Assembly (NCBI GenBank): GCA_919902775.1
Contig: CAKKRJ010000003.1
Span: 1-64,000 of the forward strand
Direction: 5' to 3'
From: Burkholderiaceae bacterium
GTDB lineage: Bacteria > Pseudomonadota > Gammaproteobacteria > Burkholderiales > Burkholderiaceae_C
Length of the DNA stretch: 64,000 bases
Position 1 is the stretch's first letter, and each line of letters opens with the position of its first letter. The translations under genes and the position numbers were made by a program. Positions 55,519-63,759 of the stretch are shown here, one piece after another. Below the pieces are notes generated by a model. It was not told the origin of the DNA and made no database searches. It was given only the letters and a program-made list of their open reading frames with translations.

Positions 55519-56184
55519 TCAGGACAGGGCCAGAGAAATGTCGTGCGTGGGGACTTTGCGGTCGAACGTCAGACTGGCTTCGACATGCAACAGGTGTTCG
55601 TGCATCAAGCGCACGGCCAGGGCAGCGTCTTTGGCGGCCAGGGCAGCCACGATGCCTGCGTGCTCATCGGTGGAGTGTTCGGCTTCGTTGCGTGACTGGT
55701 ACATCAGCGTGATCAGGGCGCAGCGCGAGATCAACTCACCCAGCACCTGGGCCAACACATCGTTGTGCATCAACTCGGCCATGCGCACATGAAAATCACC
55801 CAACAACTCGGTGCGGCCCGTCACGTCACCCCGGGTCACGGCTTCTCGCTCTTGTGTCACGTGTGCTTGCAAGGTGGTGATCTGTTCCGGGGTGACCTGC
55901 TGCACAAAGGCGCGGGCCATTTCGGCTTCGAGCATGCGGCGCACGGCAAACACCTGCTGGGCTTCTTCGACCGAGGGGGCGGCCACAAAAGCGCCGCGTG
56001 CCGGCTCGAGCTTGATCAGCCGGTTTTGCGACAACTGGAACAAGGCCTGCCTGACCAAAGTGCGCGATACGCCAAAGTGGTCGGCCAGTTTTTGCTCAGC
56101 CAGCTTGGAGCCGGGCAGCAGACGGTGTTCCACAATCGCCCGTGTCAGCGATTCAACGATGTGGTGCGTGGTGGAGGTTTCCAT
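55519..56184 (-). CDS. GntR/FCD-family regulator of purine catabolism
   Basis: 221 aa. Winged HTH (LAEQKLADHFGVSRTLVRQA, LFQLSQNRLIKLEPARGAFV) followed by an FCD effector domain with the Asp/His metal ligands (DFHVRMAELMHNDVLAQVLG, HEHLLHV end). Divergent from the HIU-hydrolase gene across 156 bases carrying a TGTATACA palindrome. Probably represses the purine genes in the absence of an intermediate such as urate or allantoin; effector unknown. Confidence 0.88.
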   Translation of the reverse strand: METSTTHHIVESLTRAIVEHRLLPGSKLAEQKLADHFGVSRTLVRQALFQLSQNRLIKLEPARGAFVAAPSVEEAQQVFAVRRMLEAEMARAFVQQVTPEQITTLQAHVTQEREAVTRGDVTGRTELLGDFHVRMAELMHNDVLAQVLGELISRCALITLMYQSRNEAEHSTDEHAGIVAALAAKDAALAVRLMHEHLLHVEASLTFDRKVPTHDISLALS

Positions 56185-56251
56185 GTCTCGCGGACCCTTT
56201 GGAGCTTGTTTTGATGCCTGTAGCGGAAATCATAGCCATTAAAAGCAAAAT

Positions 56252-56259
56252 TGTATACA
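56252..56259. promoter_or_regulatory. Candidate GntR operator TGTATACA (gntR-uraH region)
   Basis: Perfect palindrome TGTATACA within ttgtatacac, 68 bases from the gntR start and 82 bases from the HIU-hydrolase start. Identical octamer upstream of the permease. Position suits control of both divergent genes. Confidence 0.55.
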
Positions 56260-56340
56260 CTTTAGTCGACCGGTTTTTGCGGCGTTCTCAAGCCGTTCAA
56301 AAACCACCCCTTTGGCCCCTTTACACCAGCGAGCAACACC

Positions 56341-56694
56341 ATGGGATTGAGCACACACGTTCTGGACACGATGCACGGCTGCCCCGCTGCAGGCATGCAG
56401 GTCTGCCTTTACACCACGCAGGGCGAGCAGGCCACTTTGGTCAAAAGCTTCACGCTCAACAGCGATGGCCGCAACCCCGATGGCCTGCTCTATGACCATG
56501 CCAGCCTGCGCCAAGGCACTTACCGCCTGGTGTTTGACGTGGCGGGCTACTTCAAGGCCAAGGGCGTGGAACTGCCCGAGCCCAACTTTCTGAACAAAGT
56601 GAGCCTTGACTTCGGCGTGGCCCATGAAGACCAGCACTACCACGTGCCCCTGCTGGCCAGCCCGTGGAGTTATTCCACGTACCGCGGCTCCTGA
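56341..56694 (+). CDS. uraH: 5-Hydroxyisourate hydrolase (transthyretin-like)
   Basis: 117 aa. N-terminal LSTHVLDTMHGCPAAGM with the catalytic His, an Arg in the GRNPDGLL region, and the diagnostic C-terminal tetrapeptide YRGS. Cytosolic-type (no signal peptide). Hydrolyses 5-hydroxyisourate to OHCU, the substrate of the UraD domain encoded at 52644-54419. Confidence 0.95.
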   Translation: MGLSTHVLDTMHGCPAAGMQVCLYTTQGEQATLVKSFTLNSDGRNPDGLLYDHASLRQGTYRLVFDVAGYFKAKGVELPEPNFLNKVSLDFGVAHEDQHYHVPLLASPWSYSTYRGS

Positions 56695-56795
56695 ACTTCA
56701 GGACGGCTTCCAGGTCAAGCCATTTGTTGAATCTGTTTCCCTCGGTTGGCAGACGTGCCTATGGCCGAAGCCGTTTTCATCAGACTCAGGTTTTT

Positions 56796-56910
56796 GTGGG
56801 AGGCCGCCCCTGCGGCCGAAGCATTCGCGCGCAGGGGCGCGGCCCCACAAAGTTCAGGTTCCTCGCGGGGTTCGCTGGTTTGTGGGGGGGCGCCCTGTAG
56901 CCGAAGGCGG
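56796..56910. repeat. REP-like palindrome, copy 5 plus degenerate half units
   Basis: gtgggaggccgcccctgcgg from 56796, then gcattcgcgcgcaggggcgc and ggccccac ending 56848; a further half unit gtggggggg...tagccgaagg follows to 56910, and a degenerate cctatggccgaagcc precedes at 56758. It fills most of the 295-base gap (56695-56989) between uraH and the tctC gene. No gene supported there. Confidence 0.75.
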
Positions 56911-56989
56911 TTCTTTTACAGTAAGCAGTTTTGCCGGGCGGCGCCATGGTGTCGCCGTCGCTGGCGCGATCAAAGCCGCCCCCTTCGCT

Positions 56990-57979
56990 TTATTCCCCCT
57001 TGATCCCCGCCTGCTGGATGACACGGCTCCAGTGGCCCATTTCTTTTTCCACGAAGGCGCTGAATTCGGCCGGGTTGTTACCAACGGTCTGCAATCCCAT
57101 CCCGGCCAGCTTTTGCTTGACTGCGGCGTCGCTCAGGATGGCCTTGACCTCGCTGGCCAGGCGCTCGACGATGGGTTGCGGTGTTGCCGCCGGCACCATG
57201 AAGCCGAACCAGCCGTAGCCGACCACGTTCGCGTAGCCCTGCTCCACCAGGGTCGGCGCCGAGGGGTAGATCGGCGAGCGCTGCTCCGAGGCGACGCCCA
57301 GCACGCGCAGCTTGCCGGCCTGGATGTGTGGCAGGGCGGTGGTGATGGCGGTCAGGGTCGCGTCCACGCGCCCGGCCAGCAGCTCGGTGTAGGCGGTGGC
57401 ATCGCCACGGAAATGCACGTTCAGCCCCGTGACGCCGGCCTCCTTGAAGAACAGCTCCGCCGTCAGGTGCGGCCCGGAGCCGCTGCCGGGCGATGCGAAA
57501 GTCAGGCCACGGGTCTTGTCGGCCTTGCCGTGTGCGACCAGGTCGGCCACGGTCTTGAACGGTGAGCTGGCGTTGACGATCAGGAAAATCGGCGCGGTCG
57601 CGGTCAGGCTGACGGCGCGAAAGTCCTTGCGCGGGTCGTAGCTGAGCTTGCCGTAGAGGCTCTCGACCGTGGCAAAGGGCGCAGCGGCGTACAGCAGGGT
57701 GTAACCGTCGGCCGGTGCGCGCGCCACCAATTCGTTGCTCAGGCGCGTGCCCGCGCCGGGTTTGTTCTCGACGACAAACTGTTGGCCCAGGCGCTTGCCC
57801 AGCTGCTCCGCGATGATGCGCGCCGAGGCGTCGTTGGAGCCGCCCGCGCCATAGGGCGAGATCAGCCGGACGGTTTTCTCGGGCCACGTGCTCGCCGCCT
57901 GCGCTTGCGCGCTGCGGCCCCAGGCCATGGCGCACGACAGGGCGCTCGCTTGGGTGATGAAGGTTCTTCTGCTGGTCAT
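56990..57979 (-). CDS. Tripartite tricarboxylate transporter receptor (Bug/TctC family)
   Basis: 329 aa. Signal with an RR pair (MTSRRTFITQASALSCAMAW, cleavage near AQAQA) that could be Tat-type. Mature protein: WPEKTVRLISPYGAGGSNDA, the Bug-family opening, with FVVENKPGAGTRLSNELVAR and FASPGSGSGPHLTAELFFKE. Periplasmic carboxylate binder. No tctAB membrane genes are present nearby, as is common in Burkholderiales. Last gene of the iclR operon. Confidence 0.9.
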   Translation of the reverse strand: MTSRRTFITQASALSCAMAWGRSAQAQAASTWPEKTVRLISPYGAGGSNDASARIIAEQLGKRLGQQFVVENKPGAGTRLSNELVARAPADGYTLLYAAAPFATVESLYGKLSYDPRKDFRAVSLTATAPIFLIVNASSPFKTVADLVAHGKADKTRGLTFASPGSGSGPHLTAELFFKEAGVTGLNVHFRGDATAYTELLAGRVDATLTAITTALPHIQAGKLRVLGVASEQRSPIYPSAPTLVEQGYANVVGYGWFGFMVPAATPQPIVERLASEVKAILSDAAVKQKLAGMGLQTVGNNPAEFSAFVEKEMGHWSRVIQQAGIKGE

Positions 57980-58005
57980 GGTGTTGTCTCCTTGTGAAAA
58001 TCAAA

Positions 58006-59286
58006 TCAGTCCATGCGCACGAGCGGTGGATAGGCGAAGCTGAAATCGAGGTGCGCCTGGCGTGGCTGGTACAGGCGCAGCGTCAGGTAAAAAGGTTCGC
58101 ACGGCGCGGGCAGCCAGTTGGCATCGGGGTCGGCCGGTGCGTCGTGCTGGATGGCGATGCGCAGACCGCCGTCGGCATCCCAGCGCAGCCCACGCGTGCG
58201 GTCGCCGATCGAATAGCGCTGGATCGGGTTGTTCACTAACAGGCAATCGGACTTGCGGTACATCGTGAGCGACCAGAAGGCGTCGACCTGGGGCGCGGCG
58301 CCGGGCGCAAAGTACAAGGCGTAGCAGTGCGCGCCGTGCAGCGCCTGGCCTTGCGCGTCGACCTCGGCGAGCGGGTACATGGCCTCTTCGATGCCGAGCG
58401 CGCCAATCAGATTGCGGGCCACGCGCGCGCGCTGCTCGAACTGCGCGCCCCAGTCGGTGCGGATGGTCACGGGCACACTCCAGCCGCCGCCCAGGTCAGA
58501 GGCCTGGGTGCCGTGGCGCAGCGCATCGCACACGTGGGCGAGCGCCTGCTGCAGGTCTGCGGCTCCGCCCTCTGTGGCGCGGTGCCAAAGTGGCAGGGCC
58601 GTGGCATCGTCGCGCGCCGCCGGGTTGCGCGGCCAGGCGGCCTCGACGATGGCGCGGTATTCGGCGGCGTCCGGCGTGGCGGTTTGGCGGCCGTTCATGG
58701 CTGTGTCGATGACGCGCGCGGCCGGCTGAGCGTCGCTGGCGCGCAGGATGGTGAACTGCTGCTGCAGCGCGGCCACGCGGGCCAGGTCCTCGGCCTCGTT
58801 GTCGACCAGGATGCGGCCGATGATCCACACGTCCGCGCCCGGTGCCGCCACCTCAACCATGCCCGCCGGTACCTGACCCGACCACTGCGGCCCGTGCACG
58901 AAGAGCCGCTGCGCACGGTTGCCGGTGGTGCGGCGGCCAGCGTAGGCGAAGGGATTGGTCCAGAGGTCAAGAAAGCCCAAGGTCCAGTAGCGCTCGCCCA
59001 TGTCGGGCACCTCGATGAGCAGCGGGCCATCGGCCAAGTCGAGCCAGGCATTGGTGTAGAGCGTGTCGTTGTTGGGCGTGACGACTTCGCGGTCGGCCGG
59101 TGTGAGCAGGCGCCTGGAGTGGGTGAAGGTGTTCGCCCAGCGCAGCGTCGATCCGGCGTCGGCCGCCGCGAAGCCGTGCTGCGGATGCCTGCGCGGTGCG
59201 GTGGCGGCGCGCATGCGCGCCATCTCGAACAGGGGCAGGGTGTGGATGACGGCCTGCTGCGCAGGCGGCATGGTGGTGTGCGTCAT
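58006..59286 (-). CDS. DUF1254/DUF1214 domain protein, copy 2
   Basis: 426 aa from ATG 59286 (MTHTTMPPAQQAVIHTLPLF), whose ATG overlaps the stop of the preceding paralogue (ATGA). N-terminal DUF1254 (RRLLTPADREVVTPNNDTLY, TNAWLDLADGPLLIEVPDMG) and C-terminal DUF1214 (FWSLTMYRKSDCLLVNNPIQ, RYSIGDRTRGL). No signal peptide, so probably cytosolic. Function unknown in this family. Paralogous to the next gene upstream. Confidence 0.85.
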   Translation of the reverse strand: MTHTTMPPAQQAVIHTLPLFEMARMRAATAPRRHPQHGFAAADAGSTLRWANTFTHSRRLLTPADREVVTPNNDTLYTNAWLDLADGPLLIEVPDMGERYWTLGFLDLWTNPFAYAGRRTTGNRAQRLFVHGPQWSGQVPAGMVEVAAPGADVWIIGRILVDNEAEDLARVAALQQQFTILRASDAQPAARVIDTAMNGRQTATPDAAEYRAIVEAAWPRNPAARDDATALPLWHRATEGGAADLQQALAHVCDALRHGTQASDLGGGWSVPVTIRTDWGAQFEQRARVARNLIGALGIEEAMYPLAEVDAQGQALHGAHCYALYFAPGAAPQVDAFWSLTMYRKSDCLLVNNPIQRYSIGDRTRGLRWDADGGLRIAIQHDAPADPDANWLPAPCEPFYLTLRLYQPRQAHLDFSFAYPPLVRMD

Positions 59287-60584
59287 GCCATGTTCTCCAG
59301 CGGTGGCAGGCGGTACTGCCCGTTCAGAAAGGACGGCTGCGGGTGGTACAGGCGCAGGATCAGGTAAAAGCGCCCGGGAGGCGCCGGCAGCCAGTTTTCG
59401 CGCGGGCCGGGCGGCGGCTGGTGCGAGATGTGCAGGGTCAGGCTGCCGTCGGCGTTGTGCTGCAGCGGGCTGCGGTTGCCCAGCGCATGGCGGCCGATGG
59501 CGTTCGGCGCGAGGTAGCGGTCCTCGCCGTAGAGCGTCACCGACCAAAAGGCCGATGCTGGCACTTGGCCGCCGTCCTCGAAATGCAGGCGGTACAGCCG
59601 TGAGCCGTCGAGCAAGTCGCCCCGGTCGTCGTAGTCGGTGGTGGCATAGATGGCTTCGTCGGCGGCCAGCGCGCCCAGGCCCTTCCAGGCGGTGGCGGCG
59701 CGCAGCAACAGATCGTCGCCGTAGCGGCCCAGCCGTGTCGAGAAGCGCCAGGGTGCTTTGGAGGCGGCGCGCGAGGCACCGTCGATGATTTGCATCGCCG
59801 CGCCGTAGGCGCTGCGCAGGCCCTCCAGCGTGGCGGGGCGCAGTTCGCCGAGCGCGCCGTCGGGCTTCAGTGGCACATGGGCGCCGCGCAGCAGTTCGAA
59901 CACGCCGCGCTGCGCCGGCGGCGGCGGGAAGTCGTGCAGCGCGCGCGCCAGGTTGGCGAGGAAATCGAGCACCGGTTCGCCGCCGGACTGCCATTGCGCG
60001 ACGCTGGCCGGTGGCGCCGGGCTCTGTGGGCCGTCGATGCCGAAGCCGGCCTGCCAGTCGCGTGCGGCGGGCACATCGTCATCGCCGTCCACCAGCACGC
60101 GGCCCAGCACCCACACCAGCGCGCTCGGGCAGTGGATGGGCGTGGTGCCGGCCGGTGTGGCGGCATCGCTGCCGGGGCCGATCAGCGCGAAGCGCTGACC
60201 ATCGCTGGCCGTGTTGCGCGTGCCGATGTTGTGGAAATTGTTGGTGTAGACATCGAGCAGTTCGAGCACGAAATAGCGCCCGGTCTGCGCCGGCACGCTG
60301 ATGACGACGGGCCCTTGGCGCAGGTCGATCCAGGCGTTGCTGTAGAGCAAATCGTTGGCGGGCGTGACGATGTCGCGGTCGCGGTCGGTCCAGCGCTCGC
60401 GGCTGTGGCCGAAACTGTTGAAAGGCGCGCGGCCGTAGGCGCTGGTGCCGGGCGTGGTCTGCACATGGCAGGTGCGCACCGATTCCAGCAGCGGGTAGCC
60501 GGCAACGATGGCCGGCACGGCGCTGTGCGCGGCCCACGCGGCTTGAGGCGTGGCGAAGTCCAGGTTCAGGAAAGGGACGCTCAT
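59283..60584 (-). CDS. DUF1254/DUF1214 domain protein, copy 1
   Basis: 433 aa from ATG 60584, preceded by ggagac. DUF1254 part has RWTDRDRDIVTPANDLLYSN, AWIDLRQGPVVISVPAQTGR; DUF1214 part has SAFWSVTLYGEDRYLAPNAI, GRHALGNRSPL. Tandem with copy 2, with similar length and the same order of blocks, so a gene duplication with divergence. Together with the acyl-CoA synthetase it suggests a catabolic pathway whose substrate I cannot name. Confidence 0.85.
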   Translation of the reverse strand: MSVPFLNLDFATPQAAWAAHSAVPAIVAGYPLLESVRTCHVQTTPGTSAYGRAPFNSFGHSRERWTDRDRDIVTPANDLLYSNAWIDLRQGPVVISVPAQTGRYFVLELLDVYTNNFHNIGTRNTASDGQRFALIGPGSDAATPAGTTPIHCPSALVWVLGRVLVDGDDDVPAARDWQAGFGIDGPQSPAPPASVAQWQSGGEPVLDFLANLARALHDFPPPPAQRGVFELLRGAHVPLKPDGALGELRPATLEGLRSAYGAAMQIIDGASRAASKAPWRFSTRLGRYGDDLLLRAATAWKGLGALAADEAIYATTDYDDRGDLLDGSRLYRLHFEDGGQVPASAFWSVTLYGEDRYLAPNAIGRHALGNRSPLQHNADGSLTLHISHQPPPGPRENWLPAPPGRFYLILRLYHPQPSFLNGQYRLPPLENMA

Positions 60585-60605
60585 GCTTGTCTCCACGGTT
60601 TGGGT

Positions 60606-62675
60606 TCAGGCGGCCACGAAACTCACCACGGCATCGGCTGCGGCCACGCCCTCGGTGGTCACCATCAGGGGGTTGATTTCCAGCGTGCCCAGGCGCGGGC
60701 CGAGGGCGGCGGCCAAGTCGGCAAAACGCAGCACCGTGTCGACCAGCGGCTGTGCATCGACCGCGGGCCGGCCGCGCCAGCCGCCCAGCAGCTTGAGCAC
60801 GCCCAGCGCCGTCAGGCAGGCGTGCACGCGGGCGGCGCTTGTGGGGGCGGTCAGCACGGCGGTGCGTGCATGCAGCTCGACCGTGACGCCGCCCAGGCCG
60901 AGCACGATCACCGCGCCGAACACCGGGTCGTGGCGCGCGCCCAGCATCACCTCGGCCAGCGGGTCGAGTTGGCGCGCCACCAGCACGCCCTGGCGGCGTG
61001 CCTGTGGCGCCAGGCGGGTGACCGAGGCCATGATCGCGTCATGCGCCTCGCGCACTTCCTGCTCGCTGCGCAGGCCCACGCGCACGCCGCCGATGTCGCT
61101 CTTGTGCAGCAGGTCGGCCGAGACGATTTTCAGCACGGCGCGACCGCCCAGCGCCTGCCAGGCCAGCACGGCCTCGTCGGCCGACTGCACCAAGTGGTGC
61201 GGCGCAGGCGGCACGCCGTGCTGTGACAGAAAGTCCAGCGCCTGGGCCTCGTTGAGCACGGCCGGCGGCGGCGCGAGTGGGTTCGGCGTGGCCAGCGTTT
61301 CGGCCCGATGCGCTGCCCAGCGCGCTTTGGCGGCCAGCACTTCGATGGCATGGGTGGGTTCTTCGTAGACCAGGCAGCCCGCGTCCAGCAGGGCGCGCCG
61401 GGTTGCTTCGTCGGCGATGCCGGAGAGCACCACCGGCAGGCTCGGCGCCACGGCGAGGGTCTCGCGCACCGTTTGCACGATGGCCGGCGCCAGAGCCGGC
61501 GCAGCGAGCGCTGCGGCGACGAAGATCGCCAGCGCGTCGTAGGCACCGCTGCTGGCCGCACCTTGCGTGGCGATGCCCAACACCGGCAGGTCCGCCGTCA
61601 CCTGGCCCGTCACGTCGATGGGGTTGTCGGTGGCGCAGAAGGGTACGCGCGCGCGCAGGGCCTGGCTCACGTGGGCGGGCAGCGGGGGCATCTCCAGGCC
61701 CGCGTCCGAAGCCGCGTCGGCCATCAGCGTGCCGACGCCGCCGGAGATGGTGACGATCGCCAACCGGCGCCCGGCCGGCAAGGGCCCATGTGCGAATGCC
61801 TGGCCGAGGCGGAACATCTCGTCCACCGAGCGCGCGCGAATCGCACCGGTGGCGTCGAACACGGCCTGGTAAACCGCGTCCTCGCCCGACAAGCTGGCGG
61901 TGTGCGACAGGGCGGCGCGCGCACCGGCTTCGGTGCGGCCCACCTTGGTCACGATCACCGGTTTGCCGGCGGCGCGTGCCTTGGCCAGCGCGCGTTGCAG
62001 CGCCGCGCCGTCGCGTGCGCCTTCAATGTAGGCGAGGATGACCTGCGTGTCGGCGTCGTCGGCCAGCCAGTCGATCACGTCGGCCACCGATACCGCCGCT
62101 TCGTTGCCGGTGGTCACCCAGTGGCTCAGGCCCAGGCCGCTCTTGCGCGCCAGCGAATAGGCGTAGGCACCGAAAGCGCCGCTCTGGCTCACGATGGCGA
62201 CCGGGCCGGGTTGAGGCACGCCTGCCAGCGGCGCTGGCGAGAAGGTGGCGAAGAGCTTGTGCCGCAGGTTCATCACGCCCAGGCAGTTGGGCCCCAGCAG
62301 CGCCAGCCCGGCGGCACGGGCACGCTCCGCCATGCGGGCCTGCACCGCCGCGCCCTGTTCGCCCATTTCAGCGAAGCCGGAGCTGAGCACCACTGCGGCG
62401 CGCGCGCCCTGTGCGATCAGCTGTTCCAGCACCTGCTCGACGCCCGCCGCCGGCACCGCGACGATGGCCATGTCGACCGGCTCGGGCAGCGCCTGCACCG
62501 AGGCGAAGGACGGCAGGCCCTGCACCTGCGTGGCCGCCGGGTTGACCGGGTAGATGGCGCCCGCGTAGCCCAATTGCTGGAGCAGGTGCACGGGCATGCC
62601 GCCCACTTTCTGGGGGTTTTGCGAGGCGCCGACGACGGCGACGTTGCGCGGGGAAAACAGGGGGGCCAGGATCAT
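60606..62675 (-). CDS. ADP-forming acyl-CoA synthetase (alpha-beta fusion)
   Basis: 689 aa from ATG 62675 (MILAPLFSPRNVAVVGASQN). CoA-binding domain, succinyl-CoA-ligase-like flavodoxin domain (GPVAIVSQSGAFGAYAYSLA) and an ATP-grasp domain (LGGRAVLKIVSADLLHKSDI, GGVRVGL). Acetate/acyl-CoA ligase (NDP-forming) family, converting acyl-CoA and ADP to acid and ATP or the reverse. Between iclR and the DUF1254 genes with gaps of 21-35 bases, one operon. Confidence 0.88.
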   Translation of the reverse strand: MILAPLFSPRNVAVVGASQNPQKVGGMPVHLLQQLGYAGAIYPVNPAATQVQGLPSFASVQALPEPVDMAIVAVPAAGVEQVLEQLIAQGARAAVVLSSGFAEMGEQGAAVQARMAERARAAGLALLGPNCLGVMNLRHKLFATFSPAPLAGVPQPGPVAIVSQSGAFGAYAYSLARKSGLGLSHWVTTGNEAAVSVADVIDWLADDADTQVILAYIEGARDGAALQRALAKARAAGKPVIVTKVGRTEAGARAALSHTASLSGEDAVYQAVFDATGAIRARSVDEMFRLGQAFAHGPLPAGRRLAIVTISGGVGTLMADAASDAGLEMPPLPAHVSQALRARVPFCATDNPIDVTGQVTADLPVLGIATQGAASSGAYDALAIFVAAALAAPALAPAIVQTVRETLAVAPSLPVVLSGIADEATRRALLDAGCLVYEEPTHAIEVLAAKARWAAHRAETLATPNPLAPPPAVLNEAQALDFLSQHGVPPAPHHLVQSADEAVLAWQALGGRAVLKIVSADLLHKSDIGGVRVGLRSEQEVREAHDAIMASVTRLAPQARRQGVLVARQLDPLAEVMLGARHDPVFGAVIVLGLGGVTVELHARTAVLTAPTSAARVHACLTALGVLKLLGGWRGRPAVDAQPLVDTVLRFADLAAALGPRLGTLEINPLMVTTEGVAAADAVVSFVAA

Positions 62676-62710
62676 GGGGGTTTCGTGTGAAAAAAGAAAA
62701 AATGTCCGCC

Positions 62711-63520
62711 TCAGAGGACGCCGGCCACCTGCTCGCAGCGCCGCACCAACTCGACCAGCCGAGGGCCGGCGACCTCGAGCAGTTCTTGGCGGCGCATTTG
62801 CGTGCCGGGCACAGCGCAGTTGAAGACCAGGTGGCGCGTGCCGTGGCGGATGCGTGAGCACAGCGCAACGCCTTGCACGCCATAGCCGGCATCGCCGAAA
62901 TTGACCGCGAAGCCGTGGCGTGCCTGCTGGGCCAGCGATTCGTCAATGGCCGCCGCGCAGCGGGCCATCTCTTCTGGGCGCTCGGCGCGCAGCGACTGCA
63001 GCACCTCGGTGCGCTCGGTTTCGCCTAACGAGTGCAGCCAGGCGCGCCCCATGGCCGTGGTGGCGACGCTGCGCAGTGCGCCCATGTCGGGCCGGGCCAG
63101 CGTGCCGCGCTGGTAGGCGCAGGTTTCGACGTAGACCATGTCGAGACCAAAGGCCACGCCAATCGAGCAGGCTCCGCGCACCTGGTTGGCCAGCGCCTGC
63201 ATGCTGGGCCTGGCCTGCGAGCGCACGATGTTCGAGGCCAGATAGGGGTAGCCCAAAGCCACCGCTGCGGGGCCGATGAAATAGCGGTCGATGCGTTCGT
63301 CGTGGTCGAGGTAGCCCAAGGCCAGCAGCGTGCGGCACAGGCGCGAGACGGTGGGGCGCGGCAAGCCCAGCTTCTCGGCCAGCTCACTGTTGGCATGGGG
63401 CCGGGGCTCGTGCAGGAAAGCCTGCAGGATCATCAAACCCTTGGCCAGCGTGCCCGAAAAATAGGGATCGTCCTCGCGGATGAGCGCCAGTTCGGATTGG
63501 TGTCGCAGCTTGTGGACCAT
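62711..63520 (-). CDS. IclR-family transcriptional regulator
   Basis: 269 aa. N-terminal winged helix (GLMILQAFLHEPRPHANSEL, AEKLGLPRPTVSRLCRTLLA) and C-terminal IclR effector domain (YVETCAYQRGTLARPDMGAL, TAMGRAWLHSL, GVALCSRIRHGTRHLVFNCA). First gene of the leftward catabolic operon. A palindrome 41 bases upstream of its ATG is a likely operator. Confidence 0.9.
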   Translation of the reverse strand: MVHKLRHQSELALIREDDPYFSGTLAKGLMILQAFLHEPRPHANSELAEKLGLPRPTVSRLCRTLLALGYLDHDERIDRYFIGPAAVALGYPYLASNIVRSQARPSMQALANQVRGACSIGVAFGLDMVYVETCAYQRGTLARPDMGALRSVATTAMGRAWLHSLGETERTEVLQSLRAERPEEMARCAAAIDESLAQQARHGFAVNFGDAGYGVQGVALCSRIRHGTRHLVFNCAVPGTQMRRQELLEVAGPRLVELVRRCEQVAGVL

Positions 63521-63560
63521 GCGGCGATCTTAGGTGTGCCCCCCACATTTTCAAGCATGA

Positions 63561-63577
63561 GTTTCAATATTTGAAAC
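63561..63577. promoter_or_regulatory. Palindromic operator upstream of iclR
   Basis: GTTTCAATATTTGAAAC is a perfect 7-bp inverted repeat with a 3-base centre, located between the divergent iclR and xdhA genes. IclR proteins bind palindromes of about this size. Binding is inferred. Confidence 0.6.
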
Positions 63578-63759
63578 TTCGAGGCGGGCGCTTCACGCGT
63601 TTGACGCGCCCGCAGCGGATGGGCGTTGCCAGCGGTGTGGAAGCCGAGGGGCGAATCGAAAACCTCCAATTTGCGCCACAAAGCTGCCTGCGGCGGCGTA
63701 AATTGGGGTGCAAGTCACTAAAATCGCGGTTTTACCGTTTACTTACCTCCCCCCGCACC

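Noticed and set aside
59287..59994. Upstream extension of the second DUF1254 gene to 662 codons
   Set aside because: The extra part is Arg/Ala-rich, out of frame within the first DUF1254 gene, and the ATGA overlap at 59283-59286 marks the true start.
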